Origin: a virus | Virus record (IMG/VR): IMGVR_UViG_3300009502_001139 | Location: 1-21,183 of that record | DNA length: 21,183 nt | Strand: one strand, 5' to 3' | In this document: in pieces, positions 7,240 through 13,966 of the stretch | How the letters are laid out: each line of letters begins with the position of its first letter | Numbering within the stretch: position 1 is the stretch's first letter | Translations under genes and position numbers: made by a program | The notes under the pieces: model-generated | What the model saw: the letters and a program-made list of their open reading frames with translations, nothing else | Told to the model about the DNA's origin: nothing | The model's database searches: none

Positions 7240-9156
7240 ATGAAAACATTTTTACAATTAGTTGAAGAAGAAGAAAAATCACACAATCCAGTAGTGATGG
7301 CTTTCGGACGTATGAATCCACCAACTGTTGGTCATATGAAATTGATAGACAAAGTGAAAAGTGTAGCAGAGAAACAAAAAGCAAAGCATGTTGTTATTGT
7401 TTCTCACTCACAAGATAGTAAGAAGAATCCATTAACTGCTGAACAAAAATTAAAACATCTAAAAAGATTTTCATCGGATACAAATTTTGATGCATCAAGC
7501 AAAGAACATCCATCTATTTTTCATCATGCCACAAAATTATACAATAAAGGGCACGACCACTTAACTGTTGTTGCTGGTTCAGATCGTGTTAAAGAATTCC
7601 ATGACACATTACATAAGTACAATGGTGTTGAAGGTAAACATGGATACTATAACTTTAAAAAGATCAATGTAGTATCAGCAGGTCAACGTGATCCTGACGC
7701 AGAAGGTACTGAAGGGATGTCTGCATCTAAAATGAGAGAACATGCTAAGAATGGAGATTTCTCTTCATTCAGAGAAGGTGTTCCATCACATGTAAAAGAT
7801 CATCATGCGAAAGAACTTATGAACGATGTTCGTAAGGGAATGGGAATGAATGAAGAAGTTGATCGTGGTCAGTTCAGAGCAATCTTCGTGACTGGAGGCC
7901 CAGGGTCAGGAAAAGATATTGTTATTCGTGAAGCCATCGCCGAATCTAAAATAACAGAACTCAATCACATTCAAGCTATCAACTATCTGTCTGATAAACA
8001 AAAATTATCAGAAAATTCTAGTGATAATAAATTACAAGCGATTCGATCAAAAGCACCATTGATAATTAATGGGCCTGCTGATGACATTGAGAAGATTTCT
8101 TATATTAAAGAAGAACTAGAAGAACTTGGATATCTGACAATGATGGTATTTGTAAATTCATCAAATGAAGTAAGTAAAGAAAGAAATAATTTACTAACAA
8201 GAATGATGAGTGAATCTGTTAGAAAAGACAAATGGGATAAATCACAAGAAAACGCTGACACATATAATGAAATATTTAACGACTTTATATTTTTTGATAA
8301 CTCTGGTGATGAAGTAGCTAAAGAAGAATTTGTTACAGAAGTTTATAAAACAACAAAATTGTTTTTAGATTCTAATTTAATTAACGAAGCTGCATCACAT
8401 TGGTTAAATAGAAGTGTGATAAACAAAAGCATCTATGATATATTTAAGGAAAACAAAAATGTTAAAAAAGATTCTAAATCTATTCAAAAAGCAAACCTCA
8501 GCACCAACGCTTGCGGCCAACACAGAATGCTCGCAGATAATAACTGCCCAGACTGTCAAATGGTCAGAATCGCAGGAAAACAAGATGACGTCCGATATGG
8601 CGACACAAAAGCAAATCCAGGTGGGTATATCTTCCGCACCTACGAAGAAAAAGGGCCGACCCTCAAAATCAATCCACCAGCAAAAGTCCCGAATTTCCAA
8701 AAAGACAACAACACAGAAAAAGTAAAAAAACGTGGAAATACATCTTTGAGTGCTGGACGTATTAGTAGACCTGATGGTATTGGTGGTGAATGGAATACAA
8801 GAACAAACGGTTCTGGTCTAACAGGTGGTGCTGGTCTTGGTAATCCAATGTCTAGTGAGAGTCAAGAATTTAGCACTGCAAATCCTGCTAGTACAGCATT
8901 TCCTGGCGGCGGATTAGTTGATCCTATGAAAGTTGACAGAGAGAAAATAACTGAAAAGCCATCTTTTACTAAAATAAGAAAGAAGCTAAAAGAATTTAAT
9001 GGTTTTCAAAATGGTTTAGGAAGTGGTCTTGGAGGTGTATTGGGTGGTGGTGATAACAAAGAAGGAATGGATACATATAAAGATCCTATGAGAAATGTTC
9101 AAAATGATTATGGTATAAAAATTAAGAAAAAAGAAACTAAAAGAAGATCACGTTGA
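7240..9156 (+). CDS. NadM-like adenylyl/cytidylyltransferase fused to a P-loop domain and a virion-type tail
   Basis: A 638-residue multidomain protein. Residues 17-200 form a cytidylyltransferase-like HIGH domain: FGRMNPPTVGH (22-32) is the nucleotide-binding motif and GMSASKMRE (159-167) is the equivalent of the ISSTxxR motif, with VAGSDRVKEF between them, as in nicotinamide-nucleotide adenylyltransferases. Residues 213-400 form a P-loop domain with Walker A TGGPGSGKD (218-226, K225). The tail from about 410 has CxxH/CxxC-like cysteines (CGQHR, CPDCQ), DDVRYGDTKANPGGYIFRTY, and a Gly-rich end with LGGGDNKEGMDTYKDP, a tail I associate with homologues in T4-like cyanophages. The expected chemistry is nucleotidyl transfer (perhaps NMN to NAD) plus phosphorylation of an unknown substrate. 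It has a CTS-like start (MKTFLQLVEE). A nested ORF and an out-of-frame extension lie in and after the tail. Confidence 0.8.
   Translation: MKTFLQLVEEEEKSHNPVVMAFGRMNPPTVGHMKLIDKVKSVAEKQKAKHVVIVSHSQDSKKNPLTAEQKLKHLKRFSSDTNFDASSKEHPSIFHHATKLYNKGHDHLTVVAGSDRVKEFHDTLHKYNGVEGKHGYYNFKKINVVSAGQRDPDAEGTEGMSASKMREHAKNGDFSSFREGVPSHVKDHHAKELMNDVRKGMGMNEEVDRGQFRAIFVTGGPGSGKDIVIREAIAESKITELNHIQAINYLSDKQKLSENSSDNKLQAIRSKAPLIINGPADDIEKISYIKEELEELGYLTMMVFVNSSNEVSKERNNLLTRMMSESVRKDKWDKSQENADTYNEIFNDFIFFDNSGDEVAKEEFVTEVYKTTKLFLDSNLINEAASHWLNRSVINKSIYDIFKENKNVKKDSKSIQKANLSTNACGQHRMLADNNCPDCQMVRIAGKQDDVRYGDTKANPGGYIFRTYEEKGPTLKINPPAKVPNFQKDNNTEKVKKRGNTSLSAGRISRPDGIGGEWNTRTNGSGLTGGAGLGNPMSSESQEFSTANPASTAFPGGGLVDPMKVDREKITEKPSFTKIRKKLKEFNGFQNGLGSGLGGVLGGGDNKEGMDTYKDPMRNVQNDYGIKIKKKETKRRSR
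8446..8450 (+). promoter_or_regulatory. Shine-Dalgarno AAGGA of the nested ORF
   Basis: AAGGA ends 8 bases before the ATG at 8459. The core and spacing are the same as for the o-spanin start (14494-14498 before ATG 14507), the other gene here that starts inside a longer gene. It lies inside the coding frame of the adenylyltransferase/P-loop gene, where it has no need to be. Confidence 0.5.
8459..8725 (+). CDS. Candidate overprinted small basic protein nested in the +1 frame
   Basis: An 88-residue ORF wholly inside the tail of the 7240-9156 gene, in its +1 frame. The product begins MLKKILNLFKKQ (short amphipathic basic helix), continues with a Ser/Thr/Ala/Gln-rich segment, has an AT-hook-like KKKGRPSK (residues 63-70), and ends in a Lys/Thr/Gln-rich tail. 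Support: a well-placed AAGGA; no stop for 88 codons in AT-rich DNA; and a strong wobble shift in the host frame, with about 28 C-ending to 11 T-ending codons over 8494-8700 against about 2 to 27 just downstream, which fades at the nested stop. Host wobble bases are second bases of the nested codons, so the shift is expected if Ser/Thr/Ala/Pro codons are maintained. No function is recognised. Alternatives: import of a short GC-richer segment, or chance. I recall no described homologue. Confidence 0.42.
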   Translation: MLKKILNLFKKQTSAPTLAANTECSQIITAQTVKWSESQENKMTSDMATQKQIQVGISSAPTKKKGRPSKSIHQQKSRISKKTTTQKK

Positions 9157-9244
9157 AGAATTAGAAAATGGTTTACATAAATTAGATAGCCATATAAAAT
9201 TCCAGATGAATGGATTAAATATAAAAAATAAGGATAAAAAATGA
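9119..9244 (+). other. Out-of-frame coding extension with no start codon
   Basis: After a stop at 9116-9118, the frame +1 to the preceding gene stays open to TGA 9242-9244. It encodes a plausible amphipathic helix (EDHVEELENGLHKLDSHI, then KFQMNGLNIKNK). Its TGA overlaps the next gene's ATG as ATGA, the junction used repeatedly by real genes here. There is no ATG, GTG or TTG start before an ATG near its end (9209), so it is either reached by +1 frameshifting from the preceding gene (near A-rich 9124-9135, or at CGT-TGA 9151-9156), or is the end of that gene after a recent indel or sequencing error, or is a gene remnant. Without it the preceding gene ends in KETKRRSR, leaving 84 bases untranslated in an otherwise compact block. 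Confidence 0.4.
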
Positions 9245-9660
9245 TTTCTTTTAAACACTTTTTAAACGATGATGATTTTACAGATGAATCAGCATATGTT
9301 CGTGAAGATGTGGAACAACTTTGGGAAGATGAAATTTCTGAAGATGAATTTAATTTTAATGGTGATGAAGAACAACTCATTGATGCCATTGATTGGGATT
9401 TGGAAACAGAACCGCTAGAAGAAGCAGAGTATCACGGTAAGAGCGTAAAACTTGGCAAACCTATGAAAGGTGATGTTAAGAAATCAAAAGTATTTGTAAA
9501 GGGTCCTTCTGGTCGTGTCGTAAAAGTCAATTTTGGTGATAAAAATATGACTATTAAAAAGAATATTCCAGCAAGACGTAAAAGTTTTAGAGCAAGGCAT
9601 CGTTGTAATACACCAGGTCCAAGAACAAAAGCCAGATATTGGTCTTGCAGAGCTTGGTAA
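9241..9660 (+). CDS. Small conserved T4-like phage protein, probably virion-associated
   Basis: A 139-residue protein. The N-terminal 60 residues are very acidic (DDDFTDESAY, WEDEISEDEF) and begin with a CTS-like MISFKHFLND. The C-terminal half is basic and conserved in character: YHGKSVKLGKPMKGDVKKSK, VFVKGPSGRVVKVNFGD, then RRKSFRARHRCNTPGP and KARYWSCRAW. I recognise this basic C-terminal domain from proteins of T4-like marine phages, where it may be fused to other parts and has no assigned function that I can recall. Cys and His (RHRC, SCRAW) could bind metal, but two Cys are too few for a classic finger. The start has AAGGA (9230-9234) 6 bases upstream. An acidic head removed by the prohead protease to leave a basic DNA-binding part would fit, but that is inference. 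Confidence 0.65.
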   Translation: MISFKHFLNDDDFTDESAYVREDVEQLWEDEISEDEFNFNGDEEQLIDAIDWDLETEPLEEAEYHGKSVKLGKPMKGDVKKSKVFVKGPSGRVVKVNFGDKNMTIKKNIPARRKSFRARHRCNTPGPRTKARYWSCRAW

Positions 9661-9691
9661 AAAAATATCAATAACAGGAGTTTTATAAAAA

Positions 9692-11551
9692 ATGTTCACA
9701 CAAAATAAATTAAAAATGGATTCATTGGCTGAAGCAGTTGCTCAAGTCATGGAAAAATCAGAGTTAGATGAAACTGGTTTGCGTAAGGCGGCATATGCTG
9801 CTCATAAATCAGGTCAAACACATTTTGAATTTCAGGGTAAAAAATATCCTGTTAAAGTTCAAGGTGAAGAAGTTATGGCTGGGAAATCTATCGAAGAAGC
9901 ATCAGTCAAAGTTTCTACTGCAACAGGTATGAAAGTTTATGGTGGAGCCAAAGGTGGTTCTGCTAAAGCATATCTGAAACAAAAATACGGTGATGATTTG
10001 GATGACATTCATGGGCCTTCGGACAAAGACCTAGAAGCAATTAAACACGAAAAGAAAAAGAAAAAAGAAGTTGATGAAGAAGTTGAGGATGTATCGGAAA
10101 TGGACTATGGTGGTGGTAAAAATCCATATGCAGGTCATGGACTTAACGATGATGATGATGAAGGTGGGGAAAAACGTACACCAGAACAAATTAAAAAAGA
10201 CAAGGCAGAATGGAACAAGATATCCAAAATAATGGGTGTTCCTAAAAGGACTGGACTAGTAAAAAAAGATGATACGATTTCAGATTTAACAAAACACCTT
10301 AACTATCACTTACAAAAAGCAAAAGTAAAGAAAGAAGAAGTTGATGAAGATTTTAAAGAAGAAAATACTTCATTTGCTTATCGACTACTACAAAGTATCA
10401 GAGAAGGTAAAGGCAATCAGCCACAAGAAACATTTACCGATAATAATATGGGTGAAGAGATGTCCTCTGCACAAATGAAAAAGCGTGAGAAAATTGTTAT
10501 GTCAATGAAAGACAAGACAGCAGAATTCAAAGCTAAGTATGGAAAAGATTGGAAAAATGTTATGTACGCTACTGCTACAAAAATGGCTATGAAAGAAGAA
10601 ACTATTTACGAAGCAGGAGTAGTTACAAAAGAAAGTGATCCTGAAGAAGTCACTACAGATATGTTGACTGGTCGTGAAAAAGGTGGCAAATCAAACTCAA
10701 TTAAATCATACAAACTGCAATTGAGAACAGATGGTGAAATGAAATCACCACAAACAGAAGAACCTGCAGACACAAGAGAAAAACAAAAGATTTCAACGAA
10801 TCCAGGTCCAGTTGATATTAAATTAGATGACAAATTAACTGGTCCTACACCATATACACATTTTGCAAATGAAAAGAGTATTACTAGTGGTATTAAAACA
10901 GAAGCCGTAAGTAAGTTATTGAGCAAAATACGTAAGAATACAGAAAAAATTCATAAAGATGATATTGCTGATTTCAAGAGTAAAATTGTTCAGGCTAAAG
11001 AAGAAGTTGAATACTATGAAATCAACGAAGAAAAGCCAGAGCATACACACGTTGCACATTTTGAAGACAAAAATGGTCAATGGATGGCTAAACTTTTAAT
11101 CAATGCAGATCATGATGGTCACGCAATTGATCAAGCTAATGAAGCGTCTGGTAAAGGTCCATTTGGTGGATTAAAAGTTCGTAAGGTTGAACGTGTAACT
11201 AAAGTTATGGAAGATGTTGAGTTAGATGAAGAAAGTTGGAAAAAAGAAACTGACTGGACACCAGCTAAAGGTGATGTAAAAGACAAGTCTGGTGCAAAGC
11301 ACACTCCAATGTCTCGTGCAAAAGACTTAGCTAAAAAAGCAATGAAGAATGTAGGTAAATCATTAAATAAAGAAACTATGATGGGTAAAGCTGGTACCAC
11401 TTCAGAAGAAGTTGAATCTCTTGATGAAGATAATCTACTAGACACATATCTCAGTTCATTAGGTATGGAACCAAAAAATGTTCCAAAATCCAAAAAGATT
11501 GGTTACGCTAATTCTACTAATTTTTTGAGATGGAAACAAACTCATCAATAA
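9692..11551 (+). CDS. Large low-complexity virion-type protein with several T4-like phage modules
   Basis: A 619-residue, Lys/Glu-rich, mostly helical or disordered protein, preceded by AGGAG about 11 bases from the ATG; a second ATG at 9716 is a possible alternative. Modules: an N-terminal SLAEAVAQVMEKSELDETGL helix; KVYGGAKGGSAKAYLKQKYG (about 90-110); repeated acidic linkers of the type KKEEVDEDF; KREKIVMSMKDKTAEFKAKY plus KNVMYATATKMAM (about 262-299), a module I know from other T4-like marine phage proteins; a compact domain HTHVAHFEDKNGQWMAKLLI (about 450-505); and a C-terminal LDTYLSSLGMEP module with a relative in the next gene. It lacks the CTS-like N-terminus of its neighbours. No enzyme motif is seen. 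A capsid-internal or scaffold-like structural role is inferred from composition and location. Confidence 0.65.
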   Translation: MFTQNKLKMDSLAEAVAQVMEKSELDETGLRKAAYAAHKSGQTHFEFQGKKYPVKVQGEEVMAGKSIEEASVKVSTATGMKVYGGAKGGSAKAYLKQKYGDDLDDIHGPSDKDLEAIKHEKKKKKEVDEEVEDVSEMDYGGGKNPYAGHGLNDDDDEGGEKRTPEQIKKDKAEWNKISKIMGVPKRTGLVKKDDTISDLTKHLNYHLQKAKVKKEEVDEDFKEENTSFAYRLLQSIREGKGNQPQETFTDNNMGEEMSSAQMKKREKIVMSMKDKTAEFKAKYGKDWKNVMYATATKMAMKEETIYEAGVVTKESDPEEVTTDMLTGREKGGKSNSIKSYKLQLRTDGEMKSPQTEEPADTREKQKISTNPGPVDIKLDDKLTGPTPYTHFANEKSITSGIKTEAVSKLLSKIRKNTEKIHKDDIADFKSKIVQAKEEVEYYEINEEKPEHTHVAHFEDKNGQWMAKLLINADHDGHAIDQANEASGKGPFGGLKVRKVERVTKVMEDVELDEESWKKETDWTPAKGDVKDKSGAKHTPMSRAKDLAKKAMKNVGKSLNKETMMGKAGTTSEEVESLDEDNLLDTYLSSLGMEPKNVPKSKKIGYANSTNFLRWKQTHQ

Positions 11552-11561
11552 AGAGATAATA

Positions 11562-12644
11562 ATGAAAAATTTAAAAGATTTTATAAAAAAGAATCCTGAG
11601 CCTGCTGATAAGAAAAATGTTAATCCTTCTCAGTTAGGACAGTATTCTGCACAAAATCAAGTAGCTGAATCTGGTGATTTAAATTCTTATCTTTCATCAA
11701 AAGGTATTGAAGTTTCTACATTATCTCCACAAACAAAAGCAGGTCATGCCCGATCAAATGAATATAAAAGTTGGAAAAATCAACGTGAAGATTTAACTAC
11801 AAAAAGAAAATTGGGTTCAGATAAATCAATTAAAACACCAAAAATATATGGTATACAATTATCTGGTGAATCAAAAATATCTGAATCGGATCAACAAAAT
11901 AGATCATTAACTAGTCAATCACCTACTGAAAGAAGTAAAAAAAGATTAGCTAAAGTAAGTAAACACTATACTATAAAATCTGTTACAACACATAAACAAT
12001 TACATAATGATGAAACATTGAAACGCTTAGGTGAAGCATCTGATCCCTGTTGGACTGGTTATAAACAATATGGTATGAAAGATAAAGGTGGGAGACAAGT
12101 ACCTAATTGCGTTCCTGTAAAAAAAGAATCAAGTCAAGTTTCACAAATAACACCGGAAGAAGTTGATCAAAAAGATGTAGATAAATTTCACTTAAAGTTG
12201 GATAAACTTGTTCATACTGCTTTCGGAAAAAGTAAAACCGAAAAGCGAATGAAAAAAGAAGAAGTTAAAGAAGATACATTTGCTGATAATAAAGCAGCAA
12301 CACAAACAGTTATGGCTCCAGGTGAAGTTGTTGAAAAAAAGAAAATGTCACTATCTAAATTCCGTTCAATGAAAGAAGATATGACAGATCATGAAAAAGA
12401 AGATAAGTCTGTTGTCACATATGGTAAAAAACCTAAATTTGAAAAAGCTGATAAAGATGAAGGTGGTGAAAAAAAACCATCTGCATCAGCAACAATGACA
12501 GGTGGTAAAACACTTACTGGAACCATAAGAGATACTATTGAAATAGATCCAGCAATGAGAAATCGTCCAGGTCAACCTGATATCACTAAGAAAGATGATA
12601 AAAAGGACGACAAAAAAGACGATAATAAACAAAATAAGAAATAA
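11562..12644 (+). CDS. Low-complexity virion-type protein with CTS-like N-terminus
   Basis: A 360-residue, highly charged protein starting 10 bases after the preceding gene with AAAGAG as a weak ribosome binding site. It begins MKNLKDFIKK. Residues about 40-77 (LNSYLSSKGIEV ... GHARSNEYKSWK) match the C-terminal module of the preceding protein. At about 160-186 is CWTGYKQYGMKDKGGRQVPN ending in CVP, a Cys-bracketed motif of the CW-x-GY-x-x-x-GMK-x-K-x-G-x-x-VPNCVP type that recurs in unrelated-looking proteins of T4-like aquatic phages. The C-terminal end is low complexity (repeats of KKDD from 12590 to 12625). No catalytic motif is visible. With its neighbour it may form internal head or decoration components; that is inference. 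Confidence 0.62.
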   Translation: MKNLKDFIKKNPEPADKKNVNPSQLGQYSAQNQVAESGDLNSYLSSKGIEVSTLSPQTKAGHARSNEYKSWKNQREDLTTKRKLGSDKSIKTPKIYGIQLSGESKISESDQQNRSLTSQSPTERSKKRLAKVSKHYTIKSVTTHKQLHNDETLKRLGEASDPCWTGYKQYGMKDKGGRQVPNCVPVKKESSQVSQITPEEVDQKDVDKFHLKLDKLVHTAFGKSKTEKRMKKEEVKEDTFADNKAATQTVMAPGEVVEKKKMSLSKFRSMKEDMTDHEKEDKSVVTYGKKPKFEKADKDEGGEKKPSASATMTGGKTLTGTIRDTIEIDPAMRNRPGQPDITKKDDKKDDKKDDNKQNKK

Positions 12645-12652
12645 GATAAATA
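12645..12652 (+). promoter_or_regulatory. Candidate late promoter box GATAAATA
   Basis: GATAAATA starts on the base after the stop of the preceding gene and differs from the T4 late consensus at the first base only. It is 31 bases before the ATG at 12683, which has a full AAGGAG (12671-12676) at 6 bases. Position in a gap and pairing with a strong ribosome binding site support it; the one mismatch and AT-rich context weaken it. Confidence 0.35.
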
Positions 12653-12682
12653 CTAATATAACGAAGGTTAAAGGAGATTTAA

Positions 12683-13327
12683 ATGTCAATCTGGTTAAAC
12701 AATGACACAGCAAATAGTAAGCCTCTACTACCAGTAGAAAGACAAGTTAGAGAATTTACCTCGCTAACAACTCAAAACGTCACATCAGTAACAAGCAATA
12801 CTATCGTTTTCCAACAGATTGGTGGATCTAACTCTATCCCATCTGGTATTGTTGTTGGTTCTTATGTATATTCGACAGATGCAAATACAGCAGTTTCTAG
12901 GCTGTATGATGGTTCTATTATTGATCCTAATGATATGTCTTTCCTAAAATCTAATAATACTGTTGCTCTAATTGATAGTGCAAACAGTCTGATACGTCTA
13001 GCTAATACATTGTCTGGTAATTTAGCTGTCAATTCTTTAGTGTTTTTTGCTAATGCAATTCAATATAAAGCCAACACTCAAGCAAACACATATTTTTCTG
13101 ACACGATTCTGGTAACTCAGACACGAGCAGCTAATACTACGGTAGCGTTAGGTGCTGTTGCTAATCTAGGCAATTTTAATTCTGGTTGGAATCACATTCA
13201 AAAGAAAACAAATAATGACGGAACTGTTCGTTATTTGAGAGAATGTTTGATTGTTACGGCAAATGCTGTTGCTTCAAATGCTACTTCTGGAAATACAAGT
13301 TTTGGTTCGTTTTTGCCTGGTCTTTAA
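12683..13327 (+). CDS. Virion structural protein, beta-rich
   Basis: A 214-residue protein rich in Asn, Thr, Ser, Ala and Val, without Lys/Glu-rich stretches, so quite unlike the proteins before it. Alternating patterns (VTSVTSNTIVFQQI, LIRLANTLSGNLAVNSLVFF) suggest beta structure of the kind seen in tail, fibre or decoration proteins. The C-terminal GWNHIQKKTNNDGTVRYLRE followed by CLIVTANAV resembles the GW-x-x-R/K...GG-x-x-G-R-x-x-x-E-x-LVA ending I associate with a structural protein of T4-like cyanophages. It has the best ribosome binding site in this block (AAGGAG, 6 bases) and a possible own late promoter, so it is likely made in quantity. The exact virion position is not known. A 62-base gap with no clear terminator follows. 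Confidence 0.62.
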   Translation: MSIWLNNDTANSKPLLPVERQVREFTSLTTQNVTSVTSNTIVFQQIGGSNSIPSGIVVGSYVYSTDANTAVSRLYDGSIIDPNDMSFLKSNNTVALIDSANSLIRLANTLSGNLAVNSLVFFANAIQYKANTQANTYFSDTILVTQTRAANTTVALGAVANLGNFNSGWNHIQKKTNNDGTVRYLRECLIVTANAVASNATSGNTSFGSFLPGL

Positions 13328-13389
13328 TATTCGTTGTTGTGTATGATGGATGCATTTGTGTTCATCGGTAATTATAAAAAAATTAAAAT

Positions 13390-13776
13390 ATGTTTGATAA
13401 CTTGAATGAAGAAAATTTTACATTATATGCAATAAAGTGTTATAATGCACCAAATTGTATAATGTCTGAATTTGAAGGTGACTTAAAAAAAACAAAGTAT
13501 CTAAAAAGATTGTTTCGTAGATATAAAGTCACCAAAATACTTAAAGAAAGATTGATACTCAATCACATCATTATGTTGAATAATGTTTTTGGTGTGATAG
13601 CTACTTCTAGAATTCTATTTTACAAGATAGATGAACGGGACTATGATATATTAAAAACATTTTTATTATATTTAAATATAATGCCAGAAACAATTTTAAA
13701 TATCAAAGGAAAAAACATTTATTCAACAGAAATACCAGTTGATTTAAATGTTGCAAACATATTAAGAAAAATATGA
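13390..13776 (+). CDS. Conserved T4-like phage protein of unknown function
   Basis: A 128-residue protein I recognise as a family recurring in T4-like cyanophages and related aquatic phages, by FTLYAIKCYNAP near the start, FEGDLKKTKYLKRLFRRY (about 28-45), LKERLILNHIIMLNNVFG (about 54-71) and the following LFYKIDERDYDILKTFLLYL. It is mainly helical and basic in the first half. I know of no assigned function. An in-frame stop at 13384 fixes the start at ATG 13390, yet no Shine-Dalgarno is visible; the leader is only A and T for 20 bases, so initiation may depend on ribosomal protein S1 or an unstructured leader. It overlaps the next gene by ATGA. Confidence 0.7.
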   Translation: MFDNLNEENFTLYAIKCYNAPNCIMSEFEGDLKKTKYLKRLFRRYKVTKILKERLILNHIIMLNNVFGVIATSRILFYKIDERDYDILKTFLLYLNIMPETILNIKGKNIYSTEIPVDLNVANILRKI

Positions 13777-13964
13777 AAACTTTTAAAGAATTTGTCAAAG
13801 AAGACGGTATGGGTGCTGGTGCAGTTTCTGCTGGACCAACCAATACAGTAGGTTCAGGAGCAATTGCTGGTTCTGGTGGTAAAGGTGGGGAACCTGGTGT
13901 TTATCTTCCACGTAAAAAGAAAAAACATGATCCAGTCATGATGACGATAGGAAGAAAATCGTAA
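13773..13964 (+). CDS. Small Gly-rich protein with CTS-like N-terminus
   Basis: A 63-residue protein coupled to the preceding gene by an ATGA overlap. Three parts are seen: MKTFKEFVKE, the closest match in this window to the T4 capsid-targeting sequence MKTYQEFIAE; a Gly/Ala/Ser-rich middle (GMGAGAVSAGPTNTVGSGAI); and a basic end (LPRKKKKHDP, then MMTIGRKS). Similar small proteins with a VGSGxIAG middle and a KKKK tail occur in T4-like phages as hypotheticals. After removal of the first ten residues it would be a short basic peptide that could bind DNA in the head. No enzyme function is likely. It does not overlap the next gene, which starts three bases on. Confidence 0.65.
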   Translation: MKTFKEFVKEDGMGAGAVSAGPTNTVGSGAIAGSGGKGGEPGVYLPRKKKKHDPVMMTIGRKS

Positions 13965-13966
13965 TA

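Noticed and set aside
8404-8700. Minus-strand ORF of 98 codons opposite the nested ORF region
   Set aside because: No start signal or neighbouring minus-strand genes; its openness follows from the locally GC-richer composition and from codons of the two plus-strand frames.
13345-13366. Hairpin of 9 pairs, three of them G-U, between the structural gene and the gene at 13390
   Set aside because: Weak stem with a four-base loop and no U-tract after it; it does not qualify as a terminator and may be chance.
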